Shown: one piece after another, positions 34,472-42,870 of the stretch | Layout: each line of letters begins with the position of its first letter | Numbering within the stretch: position 1 is the first letter of the stretch | Assembly: GCF_020686945.1 (NCBI RefSeq) | Contig: NZ_JAJEPR010000004.1 | Span: 1-64,000 of the forward strand | DNA from: Limivivens faecihominis | GTDB taxonomy: Bacteria > Bacillota > Clostridia > Lachnospirales > Lachnospiraceae | Reading direction: 5' to 3' | Length of the DNA stretch: 64,000 nt | Notes under the pieces: generated by a model | Told to the model about the DNA's origin: nothing | The model's input: the letters and a program-made list of their open reading frames with translations, nothing else | Databases searched by the model: none | Position numbers and translations under genes: made by a program

Positions 34472-35665
34472 ATGAATGTATTAGTAATTAACTGCGGAAG
34501 CTCTTCCCTGAAATATCAGCTCATCAACTCTGATACAGAGGATGTTCTGGCAAAAGGTCTCTGCGAGCGTATCGGCATCGACGGCCGTCTGGTTTACCAG
34601 AAAGCCGGCTGTGACAAAGAGATCACCGAAGCTCCCATGCCCACCCACAAAGAGGCCATCCAGATGGTTCTGGACGCTCTGACCAACGAGAAGACCGGAG
34701 CAATCTCTTCCCTGAAAGAGGTAAATGCAGTTGGTCATCGTGTGGTACATGGCGGCGAGAAGTTTGCTTCTTCCTGCATCATCACCGACGAAGTGATCAA
34801 AGCCGTTGAGGAGTGCAACGATCTGGCTCCGCTTCACAACCCGGCAAACCTGATCGGTATCAATGTCTGCTCCGAGCTGATGCCCGGCGTTCCGCAGGTA
34901 GCTGTTTTCGATACCGCTTTCCATCAGACCATGCCGCCGAAAGCTTACCTCTATGGTCTGCCTCTGGATTACTACAAGAAATACAAAGTAAGAAGATACG
35001 GTTTCCACGGAACTTCCCACAGCTTCGTTTCCAAACGTGCCGTTGAGTTCCTGGGACTTGACAAAGACAACTCCAAAGTTATCGTCTGCCATCTGGGCAA
35101 TGGTTCCTCCATCAGCGCTGTTGTAAACGGCAAATGTATCGATACTACCATGGGTCTTACCCCGCTGGAAGGTGTTGTAATGGGAACCCGTTCCGGTAAC
35201 ATTGATCCGGCTATCATGGAGTTCATCGCCAAGAAAGAGAACCTGGATATTGCAGGCGTTATGAACGTTCTGAACAAGAAATCCGGTCTGTACGGTCTGT
35301 CCGGAAATCTCTCCAGCGACTTCCGTGACCTGAACGAGGCTACTGAGAACGGAAACCAGGATGCAGCAAACGCTCTGGATGTTCTCTGCTACGGCATCGC
35401 TAAATTCGTAGGTGGCTATGTAGCTGCTATGAACGGCGTGGATGCGATCATCTTTACCGCCGGTATCGGTGAGAACGCAATCCCGGTTCGTGAGAAAGTT
35501 GTCAGCTATCTGGGTTACCTCGGTGTGAAACTGGACAAAGAGGAGAACAACCACAGAGGAGAGGAGCGCGTGATTTCCACCGCTGATTCCAAAGTAAAAG
35601 TAGCTGTTATCCCAACCAACGAGGAGCTGGCTATCTGCCGCGACACCGTTGCACTTGTAAAGTAA
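34472..35665 (+). CDS. ackA: acetate kinase
   Basis: This 397-residue ASKHA-fold kinase makes ATP and acetate from acetyl phosphate. Motifs are VLVINCGSSSLKYQL, GHRVVHGGEKF, PLHNPANLIGI, FDTAFHQTMPPKAYLYGLP, RYGFHGTSHSFVSKRA, VCHLGNGSSISAV, DTTMGLTPLEGVVMGTRSGNIDPAI and FTAGIGENA. The start at 34472 follows GGAGG; a longer frame from 34421 lacks one. It completes the pta-ackA acetate pathway. Confidence 0.97.
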   Translation: MNVLVINCGSSSLKYQLINSDTEDVLAKGLCERIGIDGRLVYQKAGCDKEITEAPMPTHKEAIQMVLDALTNEKTGAISSLKEVNAVGHRVVHGGEKFASSCIITDEVIKAVEECNDLAPLHNPANLIGINVCSELMPGVPQVAVFDTAFHQTMPPKAYLYGLPLDYYKKYKVRRYGFHGTSHSFVSKRAVEFLGLDKDNSKVIVCHLGNGSSISAVVNGKCIDTTMGLTPLEGVVMGTRSGNIDPAIMEFIAKKENLDIAGVMNVLNKKSGLYGLSGNLSSDFRDLNEATENGNQDAANALDVLCYGIAKFVGGYVAAMNGVDAIIFTAGIGENAIPVREKVVSYLGYLGVKLDKEENNHRGEERVISTADSKVKVAVIPTNEELAICRDTVALVK

Positions 35666-35694
35666 AAAAACTTGACAAAAAATTGGAAAACCTG

Positions 35695-35723
35695 TTGACA
35701 AACAGGAACGGTATATGTATAAT
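35695..35723 (+). promoter_or_regulatory. perfect-consensus promoter of YceD-rpmF
   Basis: TTGACA (35695-35700) and TATAAT (35718-35723) are perfect with a 17-bp spacer. The -35 sits in the centre of a 16-bp palindrome, CCTGTT-GACA-AACAGG (35691-35706). Confidence 0.85.
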
Positions 35724-35749
35724 GGGAAAAGTGTGAATAGGAGATAGAG

Positions 35750-36277
35750 ATGCGAATAGACCTGAACCCTGTGTTGAAGAAAGAAAAGAAAACTTTTACT
35801 ACAGAAGCAGATCTGGAGATGAACGAGTTTTCATCGAAGCTTGGAACATTTCCTATTGTGAGCAAGACGCCGGTACTCTTGAGTTTGACAAACGAGGGAG
35901 AGCGCAAGCTGAACATCAGTGGCAAGGTGACATTGGAGATTGTGATACCATGCAGCCGTTGCCTGGAGGATGTGACGGAGGAGTTTGACCTGGATTTCGA
36001 GAGAAATGTAGACATGGCTCTTTCCGAGTCTGAACGGATGGCGGCGCTTGACGAACACAATTATATCGATGGATACGACCTTGATGTGGATAAGCTTGTC
36101 TATGGTGAGATTCTGATGAATTGGCCGATGCAGGTATTGTGTAAAGAGGACTGCAAGGGACTCTGCCCCTCCTGTGGCGCAAATCTGAACCTGACGACTT
36201 GCGACTGTGATAGCACAGATTTAGATCCAAGAATGGCGAAAATCCGTGATGTCTTTAGCAAATTTAAGGAGGTGTAA
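35750..36277 (+). CDS. YceD/DUF177 family protein
   Basis: This 175-residue member of the DUF177 family lies directly upstream of rpmF, 3 bp away, the usual arrangement. Plant and E. coli relatives act in 23S rRNA accumulation. The early CSRCLEDV and the C-terminal CKEDCKGLCPSCGANLNLTTCDCD are Cys pairs that likely bind zinc. Start follows AGGAG. A ribosome-assembly role is inferred from family and context. Confidence 0.9.
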   Translation: MRIDLNPVLKKEKKTFTTEADLEMNEFSSKLGTFPIVSKTPVLLSLTNEGERKLNISGKVTLEIVIPCSRCLEDVTEEFDLDFERNVDMALSESERMAALDEHNYIDGYDLDVDKLVYGEILMNWPMQVLCKEDCKGLCPSCGANLNLTTCDCDSTDLDPRMAKIRDVFSKFKEV

Positions 36278-36280
36278 CAC

Positions 36281-36463
36281 ATGTCAATCTGCCCGAAGAA
36301 TAAATCTTCCAAAGGAAGAAGAGATAAAAGAAGAGCAAACTGGAAAATGGCTGCTCCGAATCTCGTAAAATGCAGCAAATGCGGCGAGCTTATGATGCCC
36401 CACCGTGTATGCAAAAACTGCGGTACTTATAATAAGAAAGAGATCATCCCGCAGGAGGACTAA
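36281..36463 (+). CDS. rpmF: 50S ribosomal protein L32, zinc-binding form
   Basis: This 60-residue protein has the basic N-terminus KNKSSKGRRDKRRANWKM and a CSKCGELMMPHRVCKNCGTY zinc ribbon with four Cys, the zinc-containing C+ type of L32. Preceded by a perfect AAGGAGGT site and followed by a strong terminator. Operon partner is YceD. Confidence 0.97.
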   Translation: MSICPKNKSSKGRRDKRRANWKMAAPNLVKCSKCGELMMPHRVCKNCGTYNKKEIIPQED

Positions 36464-36475
36464 TCTAGGTCTAGG

Positions 36476-36518
36476 AAATCCCCCCGGTTCTGTGTAAACG
36501 GAACCGGGGGATTTTTTC
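36476..36518 (+). terminator. Rho-independent terminator after rpmF
   Basis: A GC-rich stem (about 36478-36490 with 36501-36513, a bulged C) is followed by TTTTTT (36512-36517). Confidence 0.92.
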
Positions 36519-36530
36519 GTTTAAAAAGGG

Positions 36531-36559
36531 TTTAACCAAAGGTAGGAACGTGGTATGAT
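36531..36559 (+). promoter_or_regulatory. promoter of the PHP-phosphatase gene
   Basis: TTTAAC (36531-36536) and TATGAT (36554-36559) are separated by 17 bp. Confidence 0.55.
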
Positions 36560-36585
36560 GGTAGAGACGAAAAGGAGGAGACAAG

Positions 36586-37368
36586 ATGATTGCCAATTAT
36601 CACACGCATACCTGGCGCTGCATGCACGCGGAAGGTACGGAGAGAGAATATGTGGAAAGGGCCATCGAGGGCGGCCTGAAGATCCTGGGTTTTTCCGATC
36701 ACACGCCGATGCCCTATGCCAATGGCTATGTGAGCAATGTGAAAATGCGTTTAAACCAGCTGGAAGGCTATGTGGATACGGTTCTGAATCTGAAGAAAGA
36801 ATATGAGAAGGATATCGAGATTCATCTGGGGCTGGAAGTGGAATATTATCCGAAATATTTTAAGGAGCTTCTCCATATCACGGGTCAGTATCCGATCGAA
36901 TATTTCCTGCTGGCCCAGCATTTTCTCGGAAATGAGATCGACGATGTCTACAGCGGAGACGAGACCCAGGATCCGAAGATTCTGGAGCGCTATTGTCTGC
37001 AATGCCGCGAGGCCATGCTGACGGGCTGCTTTACCTATTTTGCCCACCCGGATCTTCTTCATTTTACCGGGGATCCTGCCGTCTATGACCACTGGATGAG
37101 AGGACTCTGCGAGGATGCGAAAAAGGCAGGTCTTCCGCTGGAGATCAATTTCCTGGGGATCGGCGGCCACCGTCATTACCCGAATCCTGCGTTCTGGAAG
37201 ATTGTGGGAGAGGTCGGAAATCCGGTGATCTTCGGTTCCGACGCCCATGAGCCGGATAAGGTCTGGAATCCTGCCGCCCTGAAAAAAGGAGAGGAGATCG
37301 TAAAAGAGAATGGCCTTTATCTTCTGGACACGACAGAGCTTGTCAATCCCGCAGGAACACTTCTCTGA
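36586..37368 (+). CDS. PHP-domain phosphatase, histidinol-phosphatase HisJ type
   Basis: This 260-residue PHP-domain metal-dependent phosphoesterase has NYHTHT (metal-binding His pair), LGFSDHTPMP, a Glu ligand in LGLEVEYYP, FAHPDLLHF and GSDAHEPDKV. It most resembles the HisK/HisJ histidinol-phosphatases, which act in histidine biosynthesis. No other his gene lies nearby, so the substrate is uncertain. Start follows AAGGAGG at 8 bp. A 67-bp gap, with a TTGACA at 37371 but no convincing -10, leads to the next gene. Confidence 0.85.
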   Translation: MIANYHTHTWRCMHAEGTEREYVERAIEGGLKILGFSDHTPMPYANGYVSNVKMRLNQLEGYVDTVLNLKKEYEKDIEIHLGLEVEYYPKYFKELLHITGQYPIEYFLLAQHFLGNEIDDVYSGDETQDPKILERYCLQCREAMLTGCFTYFAHPDLLHFTGDPAVYDHWMRGLCEDAKKAGLPLEINFLGIGGHRHYPNPAFWKIVGEVGNPVIFGSDAHEPDKVWNPAALKKGEEIVKENGLYLLDTTELVNPAGTLL

Positions 37369-37435
37369 ACTTGACAAAATGCCGGCGCTGGGATAAGCTG
37401 TATAGACGAGAACATACATACGAGGAGAGAAAATT

Positions 37436-38338
37436 TTGAAGAAAAAGAAACGAAGGAAAAGACATGGAAGGCCTTTTTATACTTTTTCCGTATTTCTGAT
37501 CGTGCTTCTGTTTGTAGGGCTGGCACTGGCAGAAAACATGATTCTGCATCCCATGGCAAAGGTGGATCTAAGCGGCATTGACAGTGAATATGCGATTCTG
37601 GTGGACGCCGGGACCGGTTTTAAGCTGGCGGGAAAGGCGGAAAAGGAACAGATGTATCCGGCCTCCATGACGAAGATCATGACGGCAATCCTGGCGCTGG
37701 AGAAATGCCCAGATCTCGATGAGACCATGACCGTTCCCTCCGATATTTTTGACGCGATCTATTCCGAGCAGGCCTCCACGGCCGGCTTTGAGGCGGGAGA
37801 GGTGGTTACGGTGAGGGACCTTCTCTATGGCGTCATGCTTCCCTCCGGGGCGGAATGCTGCCTCACGCTGGCAAGAGGGATCGCGGGTTCAGAAGAGGCC
37901 TATGCGGAGCTGATGAACCAGAAGGCCAAAAAGATCGGTATGAGATCCACCCATTTCGTGAACTGCACCGGTCTTCATAACGACGATCATTATTCCACGG
38001 CGAAAGATATCGCAAAGCTTCTTCGGTATGCCCTAAAAAATGTGGATTTCCGGGCGATCTTTACGAGTCAGAGCCATGCAATGTCCCCGACCAATGTCCA
38101 TCCCGACGGCTTTACGGTCTACAGTACGATGTTCCGGGCGCTGGGAGACCGTGGCTTTACCGGCGGACAGCTTCTGGGCGGAAAGACGGGAAATACCTTC
38201 CGGGCAGGCCTTTGTCTGGCCAGTCTTGCGGAGGTAAAAGGAAAGGAATACATTCTGGTGACGGCCAAGGCGGAAGACGCCGGGGATGCCCATGTGACGG
38301 ACGCCCTGAAGGTCTATGGCCAGATCGGAGAACAGTAA
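37436..38338 (+). CDS. D-alanyl-D-alanine carboxypeptidase (PBP5/DacF-like), TTG start
   Basis: This 300-residue enzyme begins with TTG after GAGGAG. The N-terminus is strongly basic (KKKKRRKRHGR) with a membrane segment (about 17-35), so it is anchored or secreted. The active-site SMTK is at 77-80 and KTG at 250-252. The SxN motif is Ser137-Gly138-Ala139, with Ala in place of Asn. Family members trim the terminal D-Ala of peptidoglycan stems. The C-terminal beta domain of classical PBP5 is absent. It lies 21 bp upstream of the PlsY-like gene. Confidence 0.85.
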   Translation: MKKKKRRKRHGRPFYTFSVFLIVLLFVGLALAENMILHPMAKVDLSGIDSEYAILVDAGTGFKLAGKAEKEQMYPASMTKIMTAILALEKCPDLDETMTVPSDIFDAIYSEQASTAGFEAGEVVTVRDLLYGVMLPSGAECCLTLARGIAGSEEAYAELMNQKAKKIGMRSTHFVNCTGLHNDDHYSTAKDIAKLLRYALKNVDFRAIFTSQSHAMSPTNVHPDGFTVYSTMFRALGDRGFTGGQLLGGKTGNTFRAGLCLASLAEVKGKEYILVTAKAEDAGDAHVTDALKVYGQIGEQ

Positions 38339-38359
38339 AAGAAGGGAGTGTGCCAGCGT

Positions 38360-38971
38360 ATGGAATATGTGGTATTTTGCCTGCTGGGGTATCTCTTCGG
38401 CAGCGTTACTTTTGGTTATCTGATCCCCAGGCTCATCAAAGGAGTGGATGTGCGGGCTTTAAGCAGCGACGGAAATCCGGGAACGGCCAACGCCTTTCTC
38501 TACGGCGGCGTGTTTTGCGGGATTCTGGTCCTGCTGGCAGATCTGGGAAAAGGCGCTCTGCCGGTCTTTCTGGCAGCCCGTCATCTGGACCCGGAGGAAA
38601 AGCTTTTTGCACTGGTAATGGCGGCTCCGGTGGTGGGCCATGCCTATCCGCTGATTGACCGGTACGGGAAGGGTGGCAAGGCCATCGCTGTATCCTTCGG
38701 CGTTCTTCTGGGCCTTTATCCTGTTTTTTTGCCGGTGCTTCTTCTGGCCGGGGTTTATCTGTTTTTCTCCCTAGTTCTGGTGGTGGAGCCCCACAGTCTC
38801 AGGACCGGCCTTACGTTTCTGATCTGGTCCGTTTTAGGCGTCCATTTTACACCGTTGTCTTCTATAAAATATGGCATCGTGCTCATCGCGTTTGTGGTGA
38901 TCCGCAAGCATCTCCCGGAGATCAGGAGGATCCCGAAAGGACAGGCGTGTTTTGCACTGAGGAAAGGATAG
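38360..38971 (+). CDS. PlsY-like glycerol-3-phosphate acyltransferase family protein
   Basis: This membrane protein of 203 residues from the ATG has about five hydrophobic helices and is related to PlsY. PlsY uses acyl-phosphate to make lysophosphatidic acid. The three PlsY motifs are recognisable but altered: SSDGNPGTANAF replaces SGNxGATN, ADLGKGALPVF replaces the DxxKG motif, and GHAYPLIDRYGKGGKAIAV replaces the GHxFPxFxxFKGGKGVA motif. I chose the ATG at 38360 (SD GGGAG 11 bp upstream); a GTG at 38348 is the alternative. It precedes a GT28 glycosyltransferase gene. It may be a divergent acyltransferase rather than the housekeeping PlsY. Confidence 0.75.
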   Translation: MEYVVFCLLGYLFGSVTFGYLIPRLIKGVDVRALSSDGNPGTANAFLYGGVFCGILVLLADLGKGALPVFLAARHLDPEEKLFALVMAAPVVGHAYPLIDRYGKGGKAIAVSFGVLLGLYPVFLPVLLLAGVYLFFSLVLVVEPHSLRTGLTFLIWSVLGVHFTPLSSIKYGIVLIAFVVIRKHLPEIRRIPKGQACFALRKG

Positions 38972-38980
38972 TTTTTATAT

Positions 38981-40102
38981 ATGAAAGCATTGATTTTATC
39001 CTGCAATACCGGCGGCGGGCACAATGCGGCCGGAGCCGCTTTAAGGGAAATGCTGGAGGAGAGAGGCCATGAAGCCATTTTTCTGGATTATCTGACCCTG
39101 GCGGGAAAATGGACTTCCGCTCTGGTAGGTGATCTCTATATCGATGTGGTAAAGAAGGCGCCGAAAGCCTTTGGCTGTGCCTACAAGCTTGGTATGTTCG
39201 TGAGCAAAACCGCAAAAAAATCTCCGGTTTACTATGTGAACAGCCTGATGGCCAAATATCTGAACCGCTATCTGAAAGAGCATCCCGTGGATGTGATCTT
39301 TATGCCCCATCTTTACCCGGCGGAGACGGTTTCCTATATGAAAAAGAAGGGTATGCCTCTGCCGCTGACCATCGCAGTGATGACGGATTATACCTGCATT
39401 CCGTTCTGGGAGGAGACCTGCTGCGATTACTACATTGTGCCCCATCCGGAACTCATCGATGAGTGTGCGAAAAGAGGGATTCCACAGGAAAAAATGATCC
39501 CCTTCGGAATTCCCGTGAGCCGGAAGTTCCGGGAACTGGAGGATCAGGAAAAGGCAAAAGAGGAACTTGGTTTTTCACCGAAAAAGAAGCTTCATCTCCT
39601 CATCGGAGGCAGCATGGGAGCCGGAAACCTGGAAAAACTGGCCCGGGAAGTCCGGAAACGGAACGGGGAGGAGAGCGAGCTGGCTGTGATCTGCGGAAAC
39701 AACGAGAAGATCCGGGAGCAGCTGGAAAAACGTTTCGCAGAGGATGAGACCGTCTCCGTCATCGGTTACACCGATCAGATGCCGCTCTATATGGCAGCGG
39801 CGGATATCGTCTATACGAAGCCCGGAGGGCTTACTTCCACGGAGACGGCGGTGGCCGGAAAGTCCCTGATTCATACCTTTCCGATCCCGGGCTGTGAGAC
39901 GGAGAACCGGAAGTTTTTTGCCAGCCATGGAATGTGCATGTATGCCCATTCCCCGCTGGCGCTGGCAAAGGTGGGCGTGAAGCTCTTAAATTCACCGGAG
40001 ATCCAGGAAAAAATGAAGAAAGCCCAGCATCGCCATGTCCGGAGCGAGGCGGCGGAGGATATCGTTCATTTCGCGGAACGTCATATCCGTCCCTGGCAGT
40101 GA
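38981..40102 (+). CDS. MGDG-synthase-like family 28 glycosyltransferase
   Basis: This 373-residue GT-B glycosyltransferase resembles diacylglycerol glucosyl/galactosyl-transferases (UgtP, MGDG synthase). The N-terminal domain begins ILSCNTGGGHNAAGAAL, with LPLTIAVMTDYTCIPFW in the middle. The C-terminal domain has LLIGGSMGAGN, TVSVIGYTDQMPLYMAAADIVYTKPGGLTSTETAVAGK and PGCETEN. It likely makes a glycolipid, the usual anchor for lipoteichoic acid. The neighbouring PlsY-like gene (10 bp upstream) fits a lipid-assembly role. Sugar and acceptor are not known. Confidence 0.85.
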   Translation: MKALILSCNTGGGHNAAGAALREMLEERGHEAIFLDYLTLAGKWTSALVGDLYIDVVKKAPKAFGCAYKLGMFVSKTAKKSPVYYVNSLMAKYLNRYLKEHPVDVIFMPHLYPAETVSYMKKKGMPLPLTIAVMTDYTCIPFWEETCCDYYIVPHPELIDECAKRGIPQEKMIPFGIPVSRKFRELEDQEKAKEELGFSPKKKLHLLIGGSMGAGNLEKLAREVRKRNGEESELAVICGNNEKIREQLEKRFAEDETVSVIGYTDQMPLYMAAADIVYTKPGGLTSTETAVAGKSLIHTFPIPGCETENRKFFASHGMCMYAHSPLALAKVGVKLLNSPEIQEKMKKAQHRHVRSEAAEDIVHFAERHIRPWQ

Positions 40103-40112
40103 GGAGGAAGGA

Positions 40113-41765
40113 ATGATCTTTGCGTGTACAGATCCCGCCTGCCGGTATATGGCGGAGGGAGAGAGCGGAGAATATCCCGTATGCCCCAAGTGTGGCGGGC
40201 TGATGTTGAATGTTCCGGAGGAAAAGCTCACGGGGGAGCAGTGGGCGGATCTGGGCGTTTTCTGGAGCCGGCAGGAGGAAGAGGATACCGGCGGCCGGAG
40301 CCTTTACTGCTTTCAGAAGGCGACGGAGGCCGGAAATGCCTGCGGCATGACAAATCTGGCAATCTATCAGGAAAACGGCTGGGGGCTTGAAAAAGACCTC
40401 TCCACAGCGGCCTGGCTCTATGAGCAGGCGGCGGAGCTCGGTTATGTGCCGGCGTTCTACCAGCTGGGCCGGTGTTTCCAGTACGGTCTTGGAAAGGACC
40501 GGGATCCGGAGGAGGCCTTTCATTGTTATCTCACGGCGGCGGAAGTGGGTTTTGACCGGGCCCAGATGAAGGTGGGTTTCTGCTTTGAGACCGGTTTCGG
40601 TACGGAGAAGGATGAGGAGCAGGAATTTTTCTGGTATCAGTCTGCTGCGCTTCAGCATTTTGCTCCGGGAGAGACGGAGGTCGGCCGCTGCTATGAGTTT
40701 GGAAAAGGCGTGGCGGCGGACCCGGAGCTCGCTGCCAGCTGGTATAAAAAGGCGGCGGAGCAGGGCTATCCCGACGGGGAGTGCTGCTATGGCGTCTGCC
40801 TGGAACAGGGTGTCGGAGTGGAAAAAGACCCGAAGGAAGCCGTTCTCTGGTATCAGAAGGCAGCTCTTCACGGGCATGCCACAGGAATGAATAACCTGGG
40901 AGCCTGCTACGAGCGCGGAAACGGCGTGGAAAAAGATGAGCAGGCAGCCCTCATGTGGTATGAGCGGGCCGCGGAGCGCGGAAGCAGTTACGGCTGCCGG
41001 AACGCGGCCCGTTTTTACCAGGACGGTAAGGGCGCTCCCAAAGATGAAAAAAAGACAGCGGAATATCTGGAAAAATGCGCGATGCTGGGAGACAGCGACG
41101 CGATGGTGCGGATAGGCCGCCTTTACGAGCTGGGAAAAGGCGTGGAGAGAGACGGCGGAAAGGCTCTGGAGTTTTACGAGGCCGCGGCAGAGCGGGGAGA
41201 CGCTTTGGGAATGCGCGTTATGGGTATGATCTACCGGGATGGCCGGAGTGTCAGAAAGAATCTCGCAAAGGCCCGGTACTGGTTTGAGAAGGCCGCAAAG
41301 AAAGGCGACGTCCTTTCTGATGTCACCGTGGCGTTCTGCTGCTTGACCGGTATCGCGGAGAAGCCGGACCCGGAGCGGGCGGTTTCTATCCTGAAAAACC
41401 GGGCCCGGAGCAAGTATGTGGGAAAAGACGGCGAGTACGCCATGTATCTTCTGGGCTACTGCTATGAAAAAGGCCTGGCAGTGGAAAAAGACCGGAAGAA
41501 AGCGCTGAAGCTCTACCGGAAAGGGGCGGAGAATCAGAGCGAGGAAGCCCTTTACCGGCTGGCTCTCTATTATTCTGAGGAGGCGGAGGAGAAGGACGAG
41601 ACGAAGGCGGAGGAATACTGCCGCAGAGTCTGTCCGGACTTTTCCCTGAGCCCTTCGGTGCAGTTTCCCGAAGAGGAATTATCCGAACGGGTGGAGAGGC
41701 TGCTGGATAAAATAAAGAAAACCATGAAAGAGGAGGACGTTTCAAATGGATTGGACAAGATATAA
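40113..41765 (+). CDS. Sel1-repeat protein with N-terminal rubredoxin-like zinc ribbon
   Basis: This 550-residue soluble protein opens with Cys5, Cys10, Cys24 and Cys27, a probable zinc ribbon, then carries about twelve Sel1-like tetratricopeptide repeats (about 65-510), each with a GxGVEKDxxxAxxWYxKAAExG pattern. Such repeats bind other proteins. Start at 40113 follows AGGAGG. The gene overlaps the M24 peptidase gene by 20 bp, so it is translationally coupled to it. There is no signal peptide. Partner and function are unknown. Confidence 0.85.
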   Translation: MIFACTDPACRYMAEGESGEYPVCPKCGGLMLNVPEEKLTGEQWADLGVFWSRQEEEDTGGRSLYCFQKATEAGNACGMTNLAIYQENGWGLEKDLSTAAWLYEQAAELGYVPAFYQLGRCFQYGLGKDRDPEEAFHCYLTAAEVGFDRAQMKVGFCFETGFGTEKDEEQEFFWYQSAALQHFAPGETEVGRCYEFGKGVAADPELAASWYKKAAEQGYPDGECCYGVCLEQGVGVEKDPKEAVLWYQKAALHGHATGMNNLGACYERGNGVEKDEQAALMWYERAAERGSSYGCRNAARFYQDGKGAPKDEKKTAEYLEKCAMLGDSDAMVRIGRLYELGKGVERDGGKALEFYEAAAERGDALGMRVMGMIYRDGRSVRKNLAKARYWFEKAAKKGDVLSDVTVAFCCLTGIAEKPDPERAVSILKNRARSKYVGKDGEYAMYLLGYCYEKGLAVEKDRKKALKLYRKGAENQSEEALYRLALYYSEEAEEKDETKAEEYCRRVCPDFSLSPSVQFPEEELSERVERLLDKIKKTMKEEDVSNGLDKI

Positions 41766-42843
41766 AAGAGTCATTGATTCTATGAAAGAGGAAGGAATTG
41801 CTCAGCTTATCGTGACGGATTCCGTTTCCGTTTATTATCTGACCGGAAAGCTGGTCAACTGCATGGAGCGTATGATGGCTCTCTACCTGGATGTGGAGAA
41901 AGAGAAACCGCTGCTGATCATCGGCAAACTGTTTCCGCAGAATGAGGAGACTTTAGGTTTCCCGGTAGTTTATTTTGACGACACGGACGACGCTGTGGGC
42001 GTGCTGGCTTCCCATATGAGAAAAGGCGGCACCATCGGCATCGACAAGACCTGGCCGGCACGTTTCCTGCTTCGCCTCATGGAGCTTGGCGTGGGTGACA
42101 AGTATGTCAACGCTTCCTATATCATCGACCATATCCGTCAGGTGAAGACACCCGAAGAGCAGGAAAAAATGCGTGCGGCTTCCCTGGTGAACGATCAGAG
42201 CATGGGTGAGCTGATTCCGCTGACTGCTTCCGGTATGAATGAAGTGGAACTTGGCGAGGAACTTCGTAAGATTTATGTGAAAAACGGGGCAGTGGGCCAC
42301 TCCTTTGAACCGATCGTCGGTTTTGGCGATAACGGAGCGGATCCGCATCATGAGTCCGATGAGTCCACCGGCAAATATGGAGACTGTGTTGTGCTCGATA
42401 TCGGCTGCCTCTTAAACGGTTACTGCTCTGATATGACGAGAACCGTTTTCCTGGGAAAGGCATCTGATGAGGCGAGAAAGATCTATGAGATCGTAAAAGA
42501 GGCCAACCGGAGAGGCATCGAGGCCGTAGGGCCGGGAGCCCGTTTCTCCGATGTGGATAAGGCTGCCAGAGACTACATCACGGAGATGGGATACGGCGAT
42601 GCCTTCACTCACCGTACCGGCCACTGCATCGGTATCGAAGTGCATGAGTTCGGCGATGTCTCCTCATCCAACGATGAGATTCTGAAACCGGGCATGACCT
42701 TTTCTGTGGAGCCGGGCATCTATGTGCCGGGTGTGGCAGGCGTCCGCATCGAGGACCTGGTTCTGGTGACAGAGGACGGTCATGAAGTGCTGAATCATTT
42801 CACAAAGGACCTCATTGAAGTTCCTTTTGAGAAAAAAGACTGA
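41746..42843 (+). CDS. M24 family Xaa-Pro peptidase
   Basis: This 365-residue enzyme has a creatinase-like N-terminal domain and a pita-bread metal-peptidase domain. The five metal ligands are all present: D218, D229, H293, E322 and E336. Motifs are LDIGCLLNGYCSDMTRT, HRTGHCIGIEVHEFG and SVEPGIYVPGVAGVRIED. It removes N-terminal residues next to proline, or cleaves Xaa-Pro dipeptides (PepP/PepQ). Start overlaps the Sel1 gene by 20 bp and follows GAGGACG. Forms a peptidase block with the next two genes. Confidence 0.93.
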   Translation: MDWTRYKRVIDSMKEEGIAQLIVTDSVSVYYLTGKLVNCMERMMALYLDVEKEKPLLIIGKLFPQNEETLGFPVVYFDDTDDAVGVLASHMRKGGTIGIDKTWPARFLLRLMELGVGDKYVNASYIIDHIRQVKTPEEQEKMRAASLVNDQSMGELIPLTASGMNEVELGEELRKIYVKNGAVGHSFEPIVGFGDNGADPHHESDESTGKYGDCVVLDIGCLLNGYCSDMTRTVFLGKASDEARKIYEIVKEANRRGIEAVGPGARFSDVDKAARDYITEMGYGDAFTHRTGHCIGIEVHEFGDVSSSNDEILKPGMTFSVEPGIYVPGVAGVRIEDLVLVTEDGHEVLNHFTKDLIEVPFEKKD

Positions 42844-42870
42844 AAAAAAGAAAACAGGGGGATTTATAAG

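Noticed and set aside
37371..37406. Promoter before the carboxypeptidase gene
   Set aside because: TTGACA is perfect, but at 17 bp the -10 would be TAAGCT, and TATAGA is 24 bp away.
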